A DNA stretch of 9,070 nt from Pseudomonadota bacterium (GCA_021805275.1 JAJZFQ010000143.1:1-9070); one strand, 5' to 3'. Positions 1 through 8,031 are shown, numbered from the stretch's first letter. Notes: generated by a model from the letters alone, not told the origin. Numbers and translations are program-made.

Positions 1-37
1 CCGCACGTGTCTCTACACCCCCATCATGGTGGTCTGA
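1..37 (+). CDS. C-terminal end of lasso peptide leader peptidase (B protein, transglutaminase-like), 5' truncated by window edge
   Basis: Only the last 11 codons and a TGA stop (35-37) are visible, reading RTCLYTPIMVV. A C-terminus of the form YTPI(L/M)VV is what I recall for lasso B2 proteins, the cysteine proteases with a transglutaminase-like fold that remove the leader from the lasso precursor and hand the core to the cyclase. The reading frame is the same as that of the following cyclase gene, but TGA at 35 and TAG at 41 separate them, so this is a distinct upstream gene and not an N-terminal part of the cyclase. The catalytic Cys/His/Asp region lies outside the window. The call rests on this short tail plus the position directly before a lasso cyclase; without the neighbour it would be unidentifiable. 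Confidence 0.7.
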   Translation, partial: RTCLYTPIMVV

Positions 38-52
38 CTATAGAGCGGCCAG

Positions 53-1897
53 GTGAACCTGCCCTACGTCGCGGTCCTCTGGAATCCTCTCGACGCCGCG
101 CAGTCGCGCGACGCCGCGCGAGCGAATCTCTCCTTGCAGGCGACAAACTGGATTCCGACGCTCGAGATCGACGGTCTTACCGTCCACACCCGAGGGAGCA
201 TGCCGCCGTATTTGTGCGCGCACGTTCTGCCAGGTGGACACGGATTGATTCTCGGTGTCCTATTCGACCGTCGTCGAAACCGGCGGGTGTCGCCAGAGGA
301 ACTGCGTGCCGACCCGCAATTGTCATCCGCCGACCCCGGCGCTTTCCGTCATCTCACGCAGGCGTTCTGGGGCGGCTATGTTGCACTACTGGCGAATTCC
401 CGCGCCGGCGAGTTCTACGTGCTCCGTGATTGCTCCGGAATGCTCCCTTGCTATTACACGAACACTCGCGGAATCACCCTCGTCTCGTCCAACGCTCGAA
501 ATTTTGTTGCACCCTGTCGCGCTGCGCATGGGCAGCCGTTGAAGCACACGTTCAATATCAACTGGCAATACATCGCCGCATTCCTGGCGCACAGCCGAAT
601 CCAGATCCGCGAGACTGGTCTTGAGGGTGTCCACGAACTCCTTGCCGGAGAGATACTGATCGGCCGCGACGAGCACTTGGCCGTCGAACTCGCATGGAGC
701 CCGGCCGAATTCACGGAGCCCGGCCCATCCAAATCGCCGGAGGACCAGTGTGAGGAGCTTCGCTCCACCGTTCAATCCTGCATTGACGCGTGGTGCAGCG
801 TCCATGACCGCGTGGTACACAGCCTGTCAGGTGGGTTTGATTCATCCCTAGTGTTGGGCGTGATGAGCCGTTCACCTCGTAGGCCACTCATCGTATGCGT
901 TAATCGCTATGCCGACGGGCCGGCGGAGGACGAGCGCCGATATGCACGCATCGCCGCGCGAGCCGCGGATGTATCACTCGTCGAGTGGCCCTGGACCTTC
1001 GATCACTATGCTCTTGACGACTCGAGCGTGGCTCTTCCCTTAGGTGCCAAGCCCTCGATTCCCGCTCTTTTCGCGCCACCGGAAATCTCATTCTTCCGTA
1101 CCCTGTGCGCAGCTCAGCGCTTCGACGCAATCTGGACCGGTGAAGGTGGTGACCACCTATTCATGGCCGTGAGAACCACTCTGGCGATCGCCGACTTCGT
1201 GCAATCCCGGCGTCCCCACCGCGGATTGCTGCGCATATTGACCGAAACCAGTCGGCTCACGGGGCACTCCATACCTCACCTCGCATGCGGTCTGATTTCT
1301 TTACCTCGCTGGTCACCCGTCTGCGATTACGTGCGCGCCCTACCGAACAACCCGCTGCTTGCCACGCGATCACGCCGCACCCAAGAGCAGCAGAGGTATC
1401 TCCTGCACCCATGGCAAACTGCTATGCGCAACACGCCGCCCGGGAAGCGGCACCATGTCTCAATGCTCGCGGATGCCATTCATAGAATCCGTCCTCTCGA
1501 AGGCAGCCCGGACTCCGTAGAGCTGCAACCGTTACTTTCCCAGCCGATTATTGAGCACTGTTTGAGCATCCCTACGTTCGAGCTCCTCCGTGATGGATGC
1601 ACGCGTGGTCTTGCGCGACGCGCCTTCAGCTCGGTCGTTCCGCCGGCCATACTGAACCGCGAACAGAAGGGCCAAACGACACATCACGTCTTCGGTATCA
1701 TCGAACGAAGCCTGCCATATATCTCCGATATCCTCGTGAATGGTGAGCTCGAAGCACGCGGCCTGCTAAATTCGTCGCTTCTGAAGCGGCTCATGGCGAC
1801 GCAGATTCCAATCACGGAGATCCGGCTTACCCCCCTCCTTGCCTGTATCGCCGCCGAAATTTGGATTCGAGCGTGGCAGGACGCGGACGAGCGTTGA
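53..1897 (+). CDS. Lasso peptide cyclase (C protein, asparagine synthetase-like macrolactam synthetase)
   Basis: This 614-residue protein belongs to the asparagine synthase family as used in lasso biosynthesis (McjC type). It should adenylate the side-chain carboxylate of an Asp or Glu in the core peptide and close the macrolactam ring onto the N-terminal amine. An N-terminal glutamine-amidotransferase-like domain (about 1-200) includes WGGYVALL at 106-113 and RDCSGMLPCYY at 125-135. There is no Cys at position 2, so it should not hydrolyse glutamine, as is usual for these cyclases. The synthetase domain (about 225-614) has the ATP-pyrophosphatase loop SGGFDSS at 259-265, the acidic DERRYAR segment near 293-299 and GEGGDHLF at 363-370. 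GTG at 53 is the first start after an in-frame TAG at 41, and PYVAVLW then falls where family members begin; the ribosome site is weak, so coupling to the upstream B gene 15 bases away is likely. The last 71 bases overlap the opposing hydrolase gene. Confidence 0.93.
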   Translation: MNLPYVAVLWNPLDAAQSRDAARANLSLQATNWIPTLEIDGLTVHTRGSMPPYLCAHVLPGGHGLILGVLFDRRRNRRVSPEELRADPQLSSADPGAFRHLTQAFWGGYVALLANSRAGEFYVLRDCSGMLPCYYTNTRGITLVSSNARNFVAPCRAAHGQPLKHTFNINWQYIAAFLAHSRIQIRETGLEGVHELLAGEILIGRDEHLAVELAWSPAEFTEPGPSKSPEDQCEELRSTVQSCIDAWCSVHDRVVHSLSGGFDSSLVLGVMSRSPRRPLIVCVNRYADGPAEDERRYARIAARAADVSLVEWPWTFDHYALDDSSVALPLGAKPSIPALFAPPEISFFRTLCAAQRFDAIWTGEGGDHLFMAVRTTLAIADFVQSRRPHRGLLRILTETSRLTGHSIPHLACGLISLPRWSPVCDYVRALPNNPLLATRSRRTQEQQRYLLHPWQTAMRNTPPGKRHHVSMLADAIHRIRPLEGSPDSVELQPLLSQPIIEHCLSIPTFELLRDGCTRGLARRAFSSVVPPAILNREQKGQTTHHVFGIIERSLPYISDILVNGELEARGLLNSSLLKRLMATQIPITEIRLTPLLACIAAEIWIRAWQDADER

Positions 1898-4109
1898 CGT
1901 GTGCTGCCTTCGCCATCCACCAACCCGCTCTTGGCCTCTTCAATCCGACTGAACGAAGCTCCGAATCGGTGACAGCCTTCGGTCCCACGAGATTCAGTTC
2001 GGCCCAATAAAGATTCCTCAATCGCGACACTCGAGCCTCTGCTGGAACCGTCAGCGCATGCGGACTCTGTCGATATGCAAAGGCTTCGACGTCCGAACCG
2101 ACTGCACGCCACTCCTCTAGCAGCTGCCCAGCTCCGGGGTTGCGACTTGCAAATTCGAACAGAATTGGCCCATGGGCGGGCTTCCCGCTTCCCGCTGGGT
2201 CGAAGAACTGATAGCGCTTCAAATATTGCGCCACGGGCGGCCCACCAAAGTACCAATCCGAAATACTGCGCCAAAAGTCATTACTCAGCCCGTATTGCGT
2301 CACGTCATATGCCGCTGGATCGCCAACCTCAGCCGCAACGTACTCGGGAAGCGATTCAATCGCGTGCGCCGCAAACAACCCCCCAAAGCTCCAACCCATA
2401 ACCTCCGCGCGGCTGATGCGGTACCCGGCAGCCTCAACGCTCGGCACGGCATTCTGAAATAGCGATAAAGCACTTGCCAAAGCGCGCTTGTCAACTGCAA
2501 ATGGTGTCAGGTGCGCGCCGGTCGTTCCAACACCAGCCCAATTCAGTAGAAGCACCGCAATGCCAGAGCGCACCAATCTGTCGACCGGATACGCCTGAAT
2601 CCATTGAGCGTCACGAGCATATGCCTCGCTAAAGCCGTACGCCATAACCGCCAGCGGGACGGGCTGCCGACGCGCGCGCTTCGGCACAGCTAGAAACGCT
2701 GTGGTGTACCGACCAAAGCGATTTGCCACACGCACCGTCACAAACGAACAGGCCAATGGACGCTGCGCGGGGTCCAGTTGACCCAGATCTCGCATCGCAC
2801 CAGTCTTTAAGTCCAGCTCAACCAGCACCGGCGGATCGTTCAACGTCTGACCAATGCAAACAGCCCGATCACGCATGGAATCAAATTCGCATGCGTGAGC
2901 CAACCCACCCAGGTCCCCGCCCGGCCAATAGTAAGTCCGAACGAGTCGATTGGTCCGTGTATTCAACTCCTCCAGGAACCATCGCATTGCACTTCCGCGT
3001 GGTCTTTCTCCCATCATCTGGATGAAAAGCCTCCGGCCCCCGGCCCACCACATCCCTGACACGTCCATGAGAAACTCGTCATGGGTCGCCGCAGAAATCT
3101 TCTCCGTTTTTTGACCAGGACTGATGGTATAGAGGTGCGTGTCCGCACCACATCCACAGCGCGGCGTCGCTCTGTTCAACCATCGGCGAGTCGCCAGAAC
3201 CGCCAGAGCGCCCCTATACGACGACTGCTCGCCCAGTAGGCGATAAAACGGCATCTTTCGCAGAATCTGACGCCCTGACTCGACATCAATCAGTCGCATG
3301 CGAAGCGAGTCCTCAGCGGTCTCCGCAGCCACCAGCCTACCCTTCAACCACAGAAGCGTCGGCGGGAAAGGGTTCGTAAATCGCTTCACTTTAAGCGCAA
3401 TGGGACTCGCGGGCCGGATCGCATGCAAGCCGTTGATGCGCACCGCCCCAATTACCGCTGTGCGCGGCCAGCGCGCCCACGCTGGCGCGATGAGCTCGAG
3501 GGTCGTCATAGCATTGGTCACGCGTACAGAATCACGATGATTCCAATGCCATGCCTCAAGATAGTCGTACGCCAGGAGACGCCGCACGCGGTCGACCGCC
3601 GCAATCGAAATCGGATGCGAAGACCTGATCAGCGTGCGCCGAGCGCCGGTATCTATGTTCTCAAGAACAATCCTGCCACCACTGGAGTTGCAAACGAAGA
3701 CCACCTCGTCATTCCGCATCCAGTAGAGTGTCCCTATGCCCTTTGCGACGAACACCGTTCGGCCGGATCGAGACCAGTTCGCAAAACTTCGAATGACGAT
3801 ATGCAGCCGCGGCCCGAGCACGGCGCCCCCAACCTCCACTTCCGCCAGCCGCTTCCCATCTGGCGAGATTGCGTACGACACCACACGCGATGGCTGCTGA
3901 GCGACATATCCAGGCGTCTCTGCAGCGACAGCGGGGACGCCATGCATGGCGAGGCACGTCAAGATGATGCCTGTTAACCTACCACAGCCCCAACGCCATC
4001 TCCTGTTATTACAACCCGACAGCGCTTCAGACTCATCGGACCACTCAATCAGGCCGATCCTGCCACGCACCGACTGTCGGACCCCAGAATCTGCGGGCTG
4101 GTAGATCAC
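1827..4109 (-). CDS. Lasso peptide isopeptidase-like S9/prolyl-oligopeptidase-fold hydrolase (AtxE2 type) with signal peptide
   Basis: The product (760 residues from GTG 4109) resembles lasso isopeptidases, which linearise lasso peptides by cutting the isopeptide bond. A hydrophobic stretch ending VAVAA-like at 44-63 looks like a signal peptide, implying a periplasmic location. Residues about 75-470 have the repeating SPDGKRLAE, YTISPG and LDLKTGAM style of a beta-propeller. From about 480 an alpha/beta-hydrolase domain follows, with nucleophile elbow GWSFGG at 572-577 (Ser574) and His684 in SPHALTV. The Ser-His spacing of 110 fits the family. The segment where I expect the catalytic acid (PILFEFASRN, 648-657) reads Ser-Arg-Asn, so the acid seems missing. 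GTG 4109 overlaps the receptor stop as GTGA, suggesting translational coupling; GTG at codon 14 is an alternative. The 43 residues before the signal core are unusually long. The C-terminus runs about 50 residues past the hydrolase fold, the last 23 codons overlapping the cyclase gene. Another S9-type peptidase is the alternative; the neighbours favour isopeptidase. Confidence 0.85.
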   Translation of the reverse strand: MIYQPADSGVRQSVRGRIGLIEWSDESEALSGCNNRRWRWGCGRLTGIILTCLAMHGVPAVAAETPGYVAQQPSRVVSYAISPDGKRLAEVEVGGAVLGPRLHIVIRSFANWSRSGRTVFVAKGIGTLYWMRNDEVVFVCNSSGGRIVLENIDTGARRTLIRSSHPISIAAVDRVRRLLAYDYLEAWHWNHRDSVRVTNAMTTLELIAPAWARWPRTAVIGAVRINGLHAIRPASPIALKVKRFTNPFPPTLLWLKGRLVAAETAEDSLRMRLIDVESGRQILRKMPFYRLLGEQSSYRGALAVLATRRWLNRATPRCGCGADTHLYTISPGQKTEKISAATHDEFLMDVSGMWWAGGRRLFIQMMGERPRGSAMRWFLEELNTRTNRLVRTYYWPGGDLGGLAHACEFDSMRDRAVCIGQTLNDPPVLVELDLKTGAMRDLGQLDPAQRPLACSFVTVRVANRFGRYTTAFLAVPKRARRQPVPLAVMAYGFSEAYARDAQWIQAYPVDRLVRSGIAVLLLNWAGVGTTGAHLTPFAVDKRALASALSLFQNAVPSVEAAGYRISRAEVMGWSFGGLFAAHAIESLPEYVAAEVGDPAAYDVTQYGLSNDFWRSISDWYFGGPPVAQYLKRYQFFDPAGSGKPAHGPILFEFASRNPGAGQLLEEWRAVGSDVEAFAYRQSPHALTVPAEARVSRLRNLYWAELNLVGPKAVTDSELRSVGLKRPRAGWWMAKAAHVNARPRPATLESKFRRRYRQGGG

Positions 4110-6802
4110 CAGCGCACCGTCACAGTGGCACTGAGAAAGCGACCCAGCGCGTTGGCATTCGCCGGATCATAGCCAAGGTAATCACTGATCAATCGCACCG
4201 CCGGCGGCGCCCGGTTGAGGCAGTTGATGCAAGAGAGGTATAGACGAGCTCCACGCCACTCACCCAACCGACCAAACAGTTGGTACCAAGCACTGAGGTT
4301 CGCGGTGGTCCAAGATGCCACGGGAACCGGCGCCCCTGTGGTCAGATCCCGGTACCGATTAGTGTAATTCAGAAACGCGGTCAATCCCCACAACGCTCGC
4401 CGCACACCCGCCGTTACCCGGCCGCGAAAATTCACGGGGTTATTCAGCGTGTTGAGCTCACTAAATTCAGCGGCACCCGGAACGTTCCTGTTCGTGAAGC
4501 TCAGTATATATGCACCATTGAATCCAACGTGATAATGGAATCCAAGGAATTCGTGCCGATACTCAATCGTCGTGATAAAGCCGCTCGTTCTCGATTGCCC
4601 CACATTGTGAAATCGTCCGTCAACGATTGCGACCGCCTCCGCCGGTGTGCGTACCGGCCCAAAGCCCGGCAGTGTGGTGAGGTTTTGATACAGATACGGC
4701 GGCGCCATCCAGAAATTTAATTGCGCCAGTGTCGGATTCTGCTGGATGTATGCGGCGTATTCAGCACCCTGATCGAGAGAGGCGGTGAGCGGAATCCCCG
4801 GATCGACAATTCGCTCTTTAAAATTCACATGATAGAACGTGAGATGCGTCGATAGACCCGCAATTTCGGGTGGCGAATAATCGATTCCCGCAGTCCATTC
4901 CGACGCCTTCTCCGCCGTCAGATTTGGATTCGACCCAAGTAAATACATGACCGCCGCACTGCTCGTGGGCGGAAGCGTCGGCTCAGGCGAATTGACCAGA
5001 ACCGAATTCTGCTCACCGTAGAGCTCATAAAAATTCGGCGCCTTGAACGAAGAACTGACCGTTCCCCGCAGCTTTAATCCCGTCACCGGCGCCCAGGCAA
5101 GTCCAACCCTGGGGTTCTCTGAAGTCCCGAAGTCCGAGTAGTGGTCGATCCGCCCTGCCAAGTCGAGCGTCATCACCTGACGCCGTACACCGCCATGATT
5201 TGACGCAAGCAAAGGAATTTGCGCCTCCAGGAAGGCCGAATCGACGGTGCGGCGCTTGTTGATATCTGTAATGACGTATTGCCCGGTGAAGAGACTGGAA
5301 AGGTTTTCGTAGCGTGCCTGCACGCCAGCTGCCGCTTTGAGCTCCCCTGCGGGCAGCGGCAGGATCGATCCACTCACATTAACTGAGGCGGTTGATAGTC
5401 TATTGTCCCCAGATAGCGCTCCGTCGGAGGTGGTCAGCTTCGTGTCATTGCCCCCGTACGACACGCGCGCGTGCAGCTGCCAGTTTTTGCTGAGAAAGTA
5501 GTTCGCGCCGACGGCGTACGAGAATTGGGCGGCATCCCCGTATCCATAAAATGGTTGCGTTCCAGCAGCACCCTCTTCCGTGACGCGCCTCTGCGAGTAC
5601 AGGACACTCGGGTCGATCCGCCACCTATCGGCCAGTAGATCGGTGGCCGAAAGATAGACACTGCTCTGCGTTGTACCGGGAGTCAGCATTCCAGGTGCGG
5701 ACGGCGCACTAAACGGTCTATCGAGAACGTTGAGCGGCGTCTCGTCGTGATACTCATACGACAGCAGAGCGCTGCCGGTGCTCCAATTGAAGCCATACGA
5801 GGTCGAGGCACGATAGTCCTTCATACTACCTTTGGTAACCGACCCATACTCAAGAGAGGTTTCGCCGCCCTCCTGCTTGTTCCGAAGGATGTAATTGACC
5901 ACTCCGCCAATGGCGTCTGCACCATAGATTGCAGATGCACCATCCGTGACGATTTCAACACGCTTGACCGCACTGAGAGGAATTACTGCGATGTCGGTGA
6001 ATGCCCCATTGATGCCAGCAGGAGCCAGCCGATGTCCGTTGACCAATACGAGACTTGAGTCATATCCGAGGCCAAGCAGATCAACGGCGGCGCCATAGCC
6101 AAAGTTCCCGCCGTCCAACTCCGTCTGAGATCCGTTTTCCTCGGATCCCATTGAATTGAAATTTTCGGGTAGGGAATCCATGAGTTGCTCGACACTCTGA
6201 TAGCCCGATTCGCGTATGTCTTGTCGGGTAATCGTGATCAAGGGCTCCGATGGCGGTGGTCCACCGCTTATGTGGGTACCAGTTACGATGACCTCGCGTA
6301 ACTCTGGCAGGACAGACGCCGCACGCTGCACCGGCGACACGGTCTGCTGGGTCAATCCGCCTTTCCGCGATTCGGTCAATGGAGTGACATCCGAAGGTCG
6401 CGGCCGTGCATTGCCGGATGAATGTGCTTTCGCGCCGCGGAACATCCTGGGGAAGATCTCAAGAGTATGCTCCGAGAGGGCGTACGTCAGCGCAGAGCCT
6501 CGCAGCAGCTTCGTGAGTGCCTGGCGAAGCGTGTAGCGTCCCTCGAGCCCGACCGAGCGAGCGTCGTGCGGCGGAGCTTCTCGCAGAATTACCTGGATGT
6601 GGGCTTGCCGGCCGAGATCCAGCAGCGCCTGAGTCATCTTTTCGGCACGGATGTGGAAGGTGGCGACCTGGTCAAGCACGCCGGCTCGCGCCGGCGCAAT
6701 CAGAATCGTTGGCACACATCCGAGGAGCGCGACGCACAGCATGTACATCAGCCCGCGCCGCGCGTGAACTCGTCCATCAAACCAATGCGAAATCTGTCGC
6801 AC
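4106..6802 (-). CDS. TonB-dependent outer-membrane receptor/transducer with N-terminal STN signalling domain
   Basis: This 898-residue receptor probably imports the lasso peptide (or a complex of it) across the outer membrane using TonB energy. From GTG 6802 the protein starts MRQISHWFDGR, followed by a signal peptide with hydrophobic core about 18-36 and likely cleavage after APARA (40). An STN domain at about 47-117 (FHIRAEKMTQALLDLGRQ ... LEIF) is the part that contacts FecR-type regulators in transducing receptors. A linker then leads to a TonB-box-like EVIVTG (170-175), a plug domain (about 185-310, with VLVNGHRLA and RVEIVTDGASAIYGADAIGG) and a 22-strand-type barrel to the C-terminus, ending in the aromatic Trp898. 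The frame is open to GTG 6904, but GTG 6802 is chosen because GGGGGA stands 7 bases upstream and gives a normal signal peptide. The stop overlaps the hydrolase start as GTGA. A CINC pair at 858-861 replaces the usual NLF-type strand residues. The cargo is inferred from context; a siderophore cannot be excluded. Confidence 0.93.
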   Translation of the reverse strand: MRQISHWFDGRVHARRGLMYMLCVALLGCVPTILIAPARAGVLDQVATFHIRAEKMTQALLDLGRQAHIQVILREAPPHDARSVGLEGRYTLRQALTKLLRGSALTYALSEHTLEIFPRMFRGAKAHSSGNARPRPSDVTPLTESRKGGLTQQTVSPVQRAASVLPELREVIVTGTHISGGPPPSEPLITITRQDIRESGYQSVEQLMDSLPENFNSMGSEENGSQTELDGGNFGYGAAVDLLGLGYDSSLVLVNGHRLAPAGINGAFTDIAVIPLSAVKRVEIVTDGASAIYGADAIGGVVNYILRNKQEGGETSLEYGSVTKGSMKDYRASTSYGFNWSTGSALLSYEYHDETPLNVLDRPFSAPSAPGMLTPGTTQSSVYLSATDLLADRWRIDPSVLYSQRRVTEEGAAGTQPFYGYGDAAQFSYAVGANYFLSKNWQLHARVSYGGNDTKLTTSDGALSGDNRLSTASVNVSGSILPLPAGELKAAAGVQARYENLSSLFTGQYVITDINKRRTVDSAFLEAQIPLLASNHGGVRRQVMTLDLAGRIDHYSDFGTSENPRVGLAWAPVTGLKLRGTVSSSFKAPNFYELYGEQNSVLVNSPEPTLPPTSSAAVMYLLGSNPNLTAEKASEWTAGIDYSPPEIAGLSTHLTFYHVNFKERIVDPGIPLTASLDQGAEYAAYIQQNPTLAQLNFWMAPPYLYQNLTTLPGFGPVRTPAEAVAIVDGRFHNVGQSRTSGFITTIEYRHEFLGFHYHVGFNGAYILSFTNRNVPGAAEFSELNTLNNPVNFRGRVTAGVRRALWGLTAFLNYTNRYRDLTTGAPVPVASWTTANLSAWYQLFGRLGEWRGARLYLSCINCLNRAPPAVRLISDYLGYDPANANALGRFLSATVTVRW

Positions 6803-6815
6803 GATGAGATCCCCC
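6803..6815 (-). promoter_or_regulatory. Ribosome binding site deciding the receptor start
   Basis: Reading the minus strand, GGGGGATCTCATC directly precedes GTG 6802. The purine run ends 7 bases before the codon. The further-upstream GTG at 6904 lies inside an inverted repeat, has no comparable site and would add 34 residues before the signal peptide. Confidence 0.6.
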
Positions 6816-6902
6816 GGTTCGTTGTGTTCTTGGGCGATAGACGCCCGGGGGAATGTGAAGGGAAAGGATTGGGAGATTTCTTGCGTTAGAGGATTGCAGA
6901 TC

Positions 6903-6926
6903 ACGCACGCAGCAAGAGCCGTGCGT
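6903..6926 (-). repeat. Inverted repeat (hairpin) just after the fecR stop
   Basis: ACGCACG (6903-6909) and CGTGCGT (6920-6926) are perfect 7-base complements around a 10-base loop. On the minus-strand transcript the hairpin is not followed by a U tract, so it is not a standard intrinsic terminator. It could stall or protect RNA between the regulator and receptor messages. Its arms are related to those of the hairpin at 6981-6998. Confidence 0.5.
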
Positions 6927-6939
6927 CGCAGCGTCGTCT

Positions 6940-8031
6940 CTACCGTTTAGGGCAGGTGTTGTCGGGCGGCGTTTTAGGGTGCGTGCGTAGCCGCACGCAT
7001 ATTCCGACGTCGCTCTGTGTTACCGTGACCGGCAGCGCCCTGCTCAATCCATTGAGCCACTGCGGGACGTCGTGGCTGAAAACGAGCGTCGTCACGCGCA
7101 GCTCGCCAGCTGCGGGCGACACCGCGATCGGTTGCGGCGCATAGCGGCTGACGTTCGCAGCCACATCGCGCAGGGGCTCGTCGGAGAACTCCAGCTCACC
7201 GTTCGTCCAAGCGAGTGCCATCCGCGGATCGACGGTGCGTACGGTGCCTAAAACATTCGCACCATAACTAAGTCGCTCGCCGCGCCGCAGGCGGACCGGC
7301 TCGAGCCGCACGCCTTGCAGCCGGGGCGCGGAGATGTCGTGAGCGTGAGCGAGCGCGATCTCGACCCGCCCCTCGGTGACGGTGACTTCCACGCGGTGAG
7401 CCTCGCGATCGACCACGAACGCGGTCCCGAGATCGGTGATCGTGCCGGCTCCGGCGCTGACGACAAACGGCCACCGGGGACGGTGAGTCACGTTGAACCA
7501 GGCCTCTCCGTGTGCAAGTGTGACTGACCGCCGTCGCCGGGTCAGCGTGACAGTCAATGCCGTCTCGGCGCCGAGGACCACGGTCGAACCGTCACTCAGA
7601 TGAATCCGCCGGGTCTGGCCGGAACCTGTCCGGTAGAGAGTGGGAGGACCCAGAGCAGCCTCGGCGCGTACGGGCAGGACGTGCCCGTCGGGCTTGAGCA
7701 CAAGGACTGCACAAGCAATGGCCGCGCCCAGCGCCACTGTGCCCAGGAGAAGCCGCCGTGGCGCGGTCCTGTGCACCCGGGTCGCCGAGGGAGCGCGCTG
7801 CGCGCGGTCGGCCCGGGCGGATGATGTTCGCAGGGGGAGCTGCTGGGCGTCCACGTGCAGTCGCGCACACGCCCCATAGATCCGGCGATTCTCCCAGTCC
7901 TGCCACCATCGACGCCAGGCGGCCTGCTGCGTGAGCGTAACCGCTGTGGGACCGCACCGCAGCGCGTGCCACTCAACCGCCTCGAGCCAGCGGCGTTCCC
8001 TGTCCTCGCACACTTCGCGAGGCTCGCTCAC
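6940..8031 (-). CDS. FecR-family anti-sigma/sigma regulator, single-pass inner-membrane protein
   Basis: The 363-residue product has the FecR layout. A cytoplasmic N-terminal segment (about 10-55, RRWLEAVEWHALRCGP ... AAWRRWW) matches the DUF4880-type sigma-contact region. A basic stretch precedes a membrane segment at about 94-112 (LLLGTVALGAAIACAVLVL). The periplasmic FecR domain spans about 133-225 (RTGSGQTRRIHLSDGS ... LGTAFVV ... VTEGRVEI), and a C-terminal part includes AWTNGELEFSDEPLRDV at 274-290. The C-terminal part should sense the receptor's STN domain and the N-terminal part should control the sigma factor. GTG 8031 is chosen because it overlaps the sigma stop as GTGA and has GGGGGAAG 4-11 bases upstream; the frame runs open to 8193 but only inside the sigma gene. 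G+C is about 70%, clearly above the receptor gene downstream. Confidence 0.92.
   Translation of the reverse strand: MSEPREVCEDRERRWLEAVEWHALRCGPTAVTLTQQAAWRRWWQDWENRRIYGACARLHVDAQQLPLRTSSARADRAQRAPSATRVHRTAPRRLLLGTVALGAAIACAVLVLKPDGHVLPVRAEAALGPPTLYRTGSGQTRRIHLSDGSTVVLGAETALTVTLTRRRRSVTLAHGEAWFNVTHRPRWPFVVSAGAGTITDLGTAFVVDREAHRVEVTVTEGRVEIALAHAHDISAPRLQGVRLEPVRLRRGERLSYGANVLGTVRTVDPRMALAWTNGELEFSDEPLRDVAANVSRYAPQPIAVSPAAGELRVTTLVFSHDVPQWLNGLSRALPVTVTQSDVGICVRLRTHPKTPPDNTCPKR
6981..6998 (-). repeat. Strong 7-bp hairpin inside the 3' end of the fecR-like gene
   Basis: GCGTGCG (6981-6987) and CGCACGC (6992-6998) pair perfectly around the 4-base loop TAGC. The hairpin lies in the codons for RLRT near the C-terminus of the FecR-like protein, about 40 bases before its stop. 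Its arms share the GCACGC/GCGTGC core with the hairpin at 6903-6926, so the two could pair in alternative ways. Confidence 0.55.

Larger units (their letters stand above)
6803..6939 (-). other. Intercistronic gap between fecR-like gene and receptor gene
   Basis: The 137 bases hold the receptor ribosome site and a hairpin at 6903-6926. I looked for a sigma-70 or ECF promoter (GAAAT- or GAAC-type -35 with a TC- or CGTC-type -10 at suitable spacing) and found none that convinces. The receptor gene may be read through from the sigma/fecR transcript or from a promoter I cannot recognise. The frame is open in the receptor's phase through most of the gap, which explains a possible over-long start prediction. 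Confidence 0.5.

Noticed and set aside
6803..6904. 34-residue N-terminal extension of the receptor from GTG 6904
   Set aside because: It would precede a normal signal peptide, has no ribosome site and starts in the arm of a hairpin; GTG 6802 has GGGGGA at the right distance.
6803..6939. ECF-type promoter before the receptor (a GAAAT stretch near 6875)
   Set aside because: No matching -10 at 15-18 bases; the nearest CGTC is about 30 bases away.
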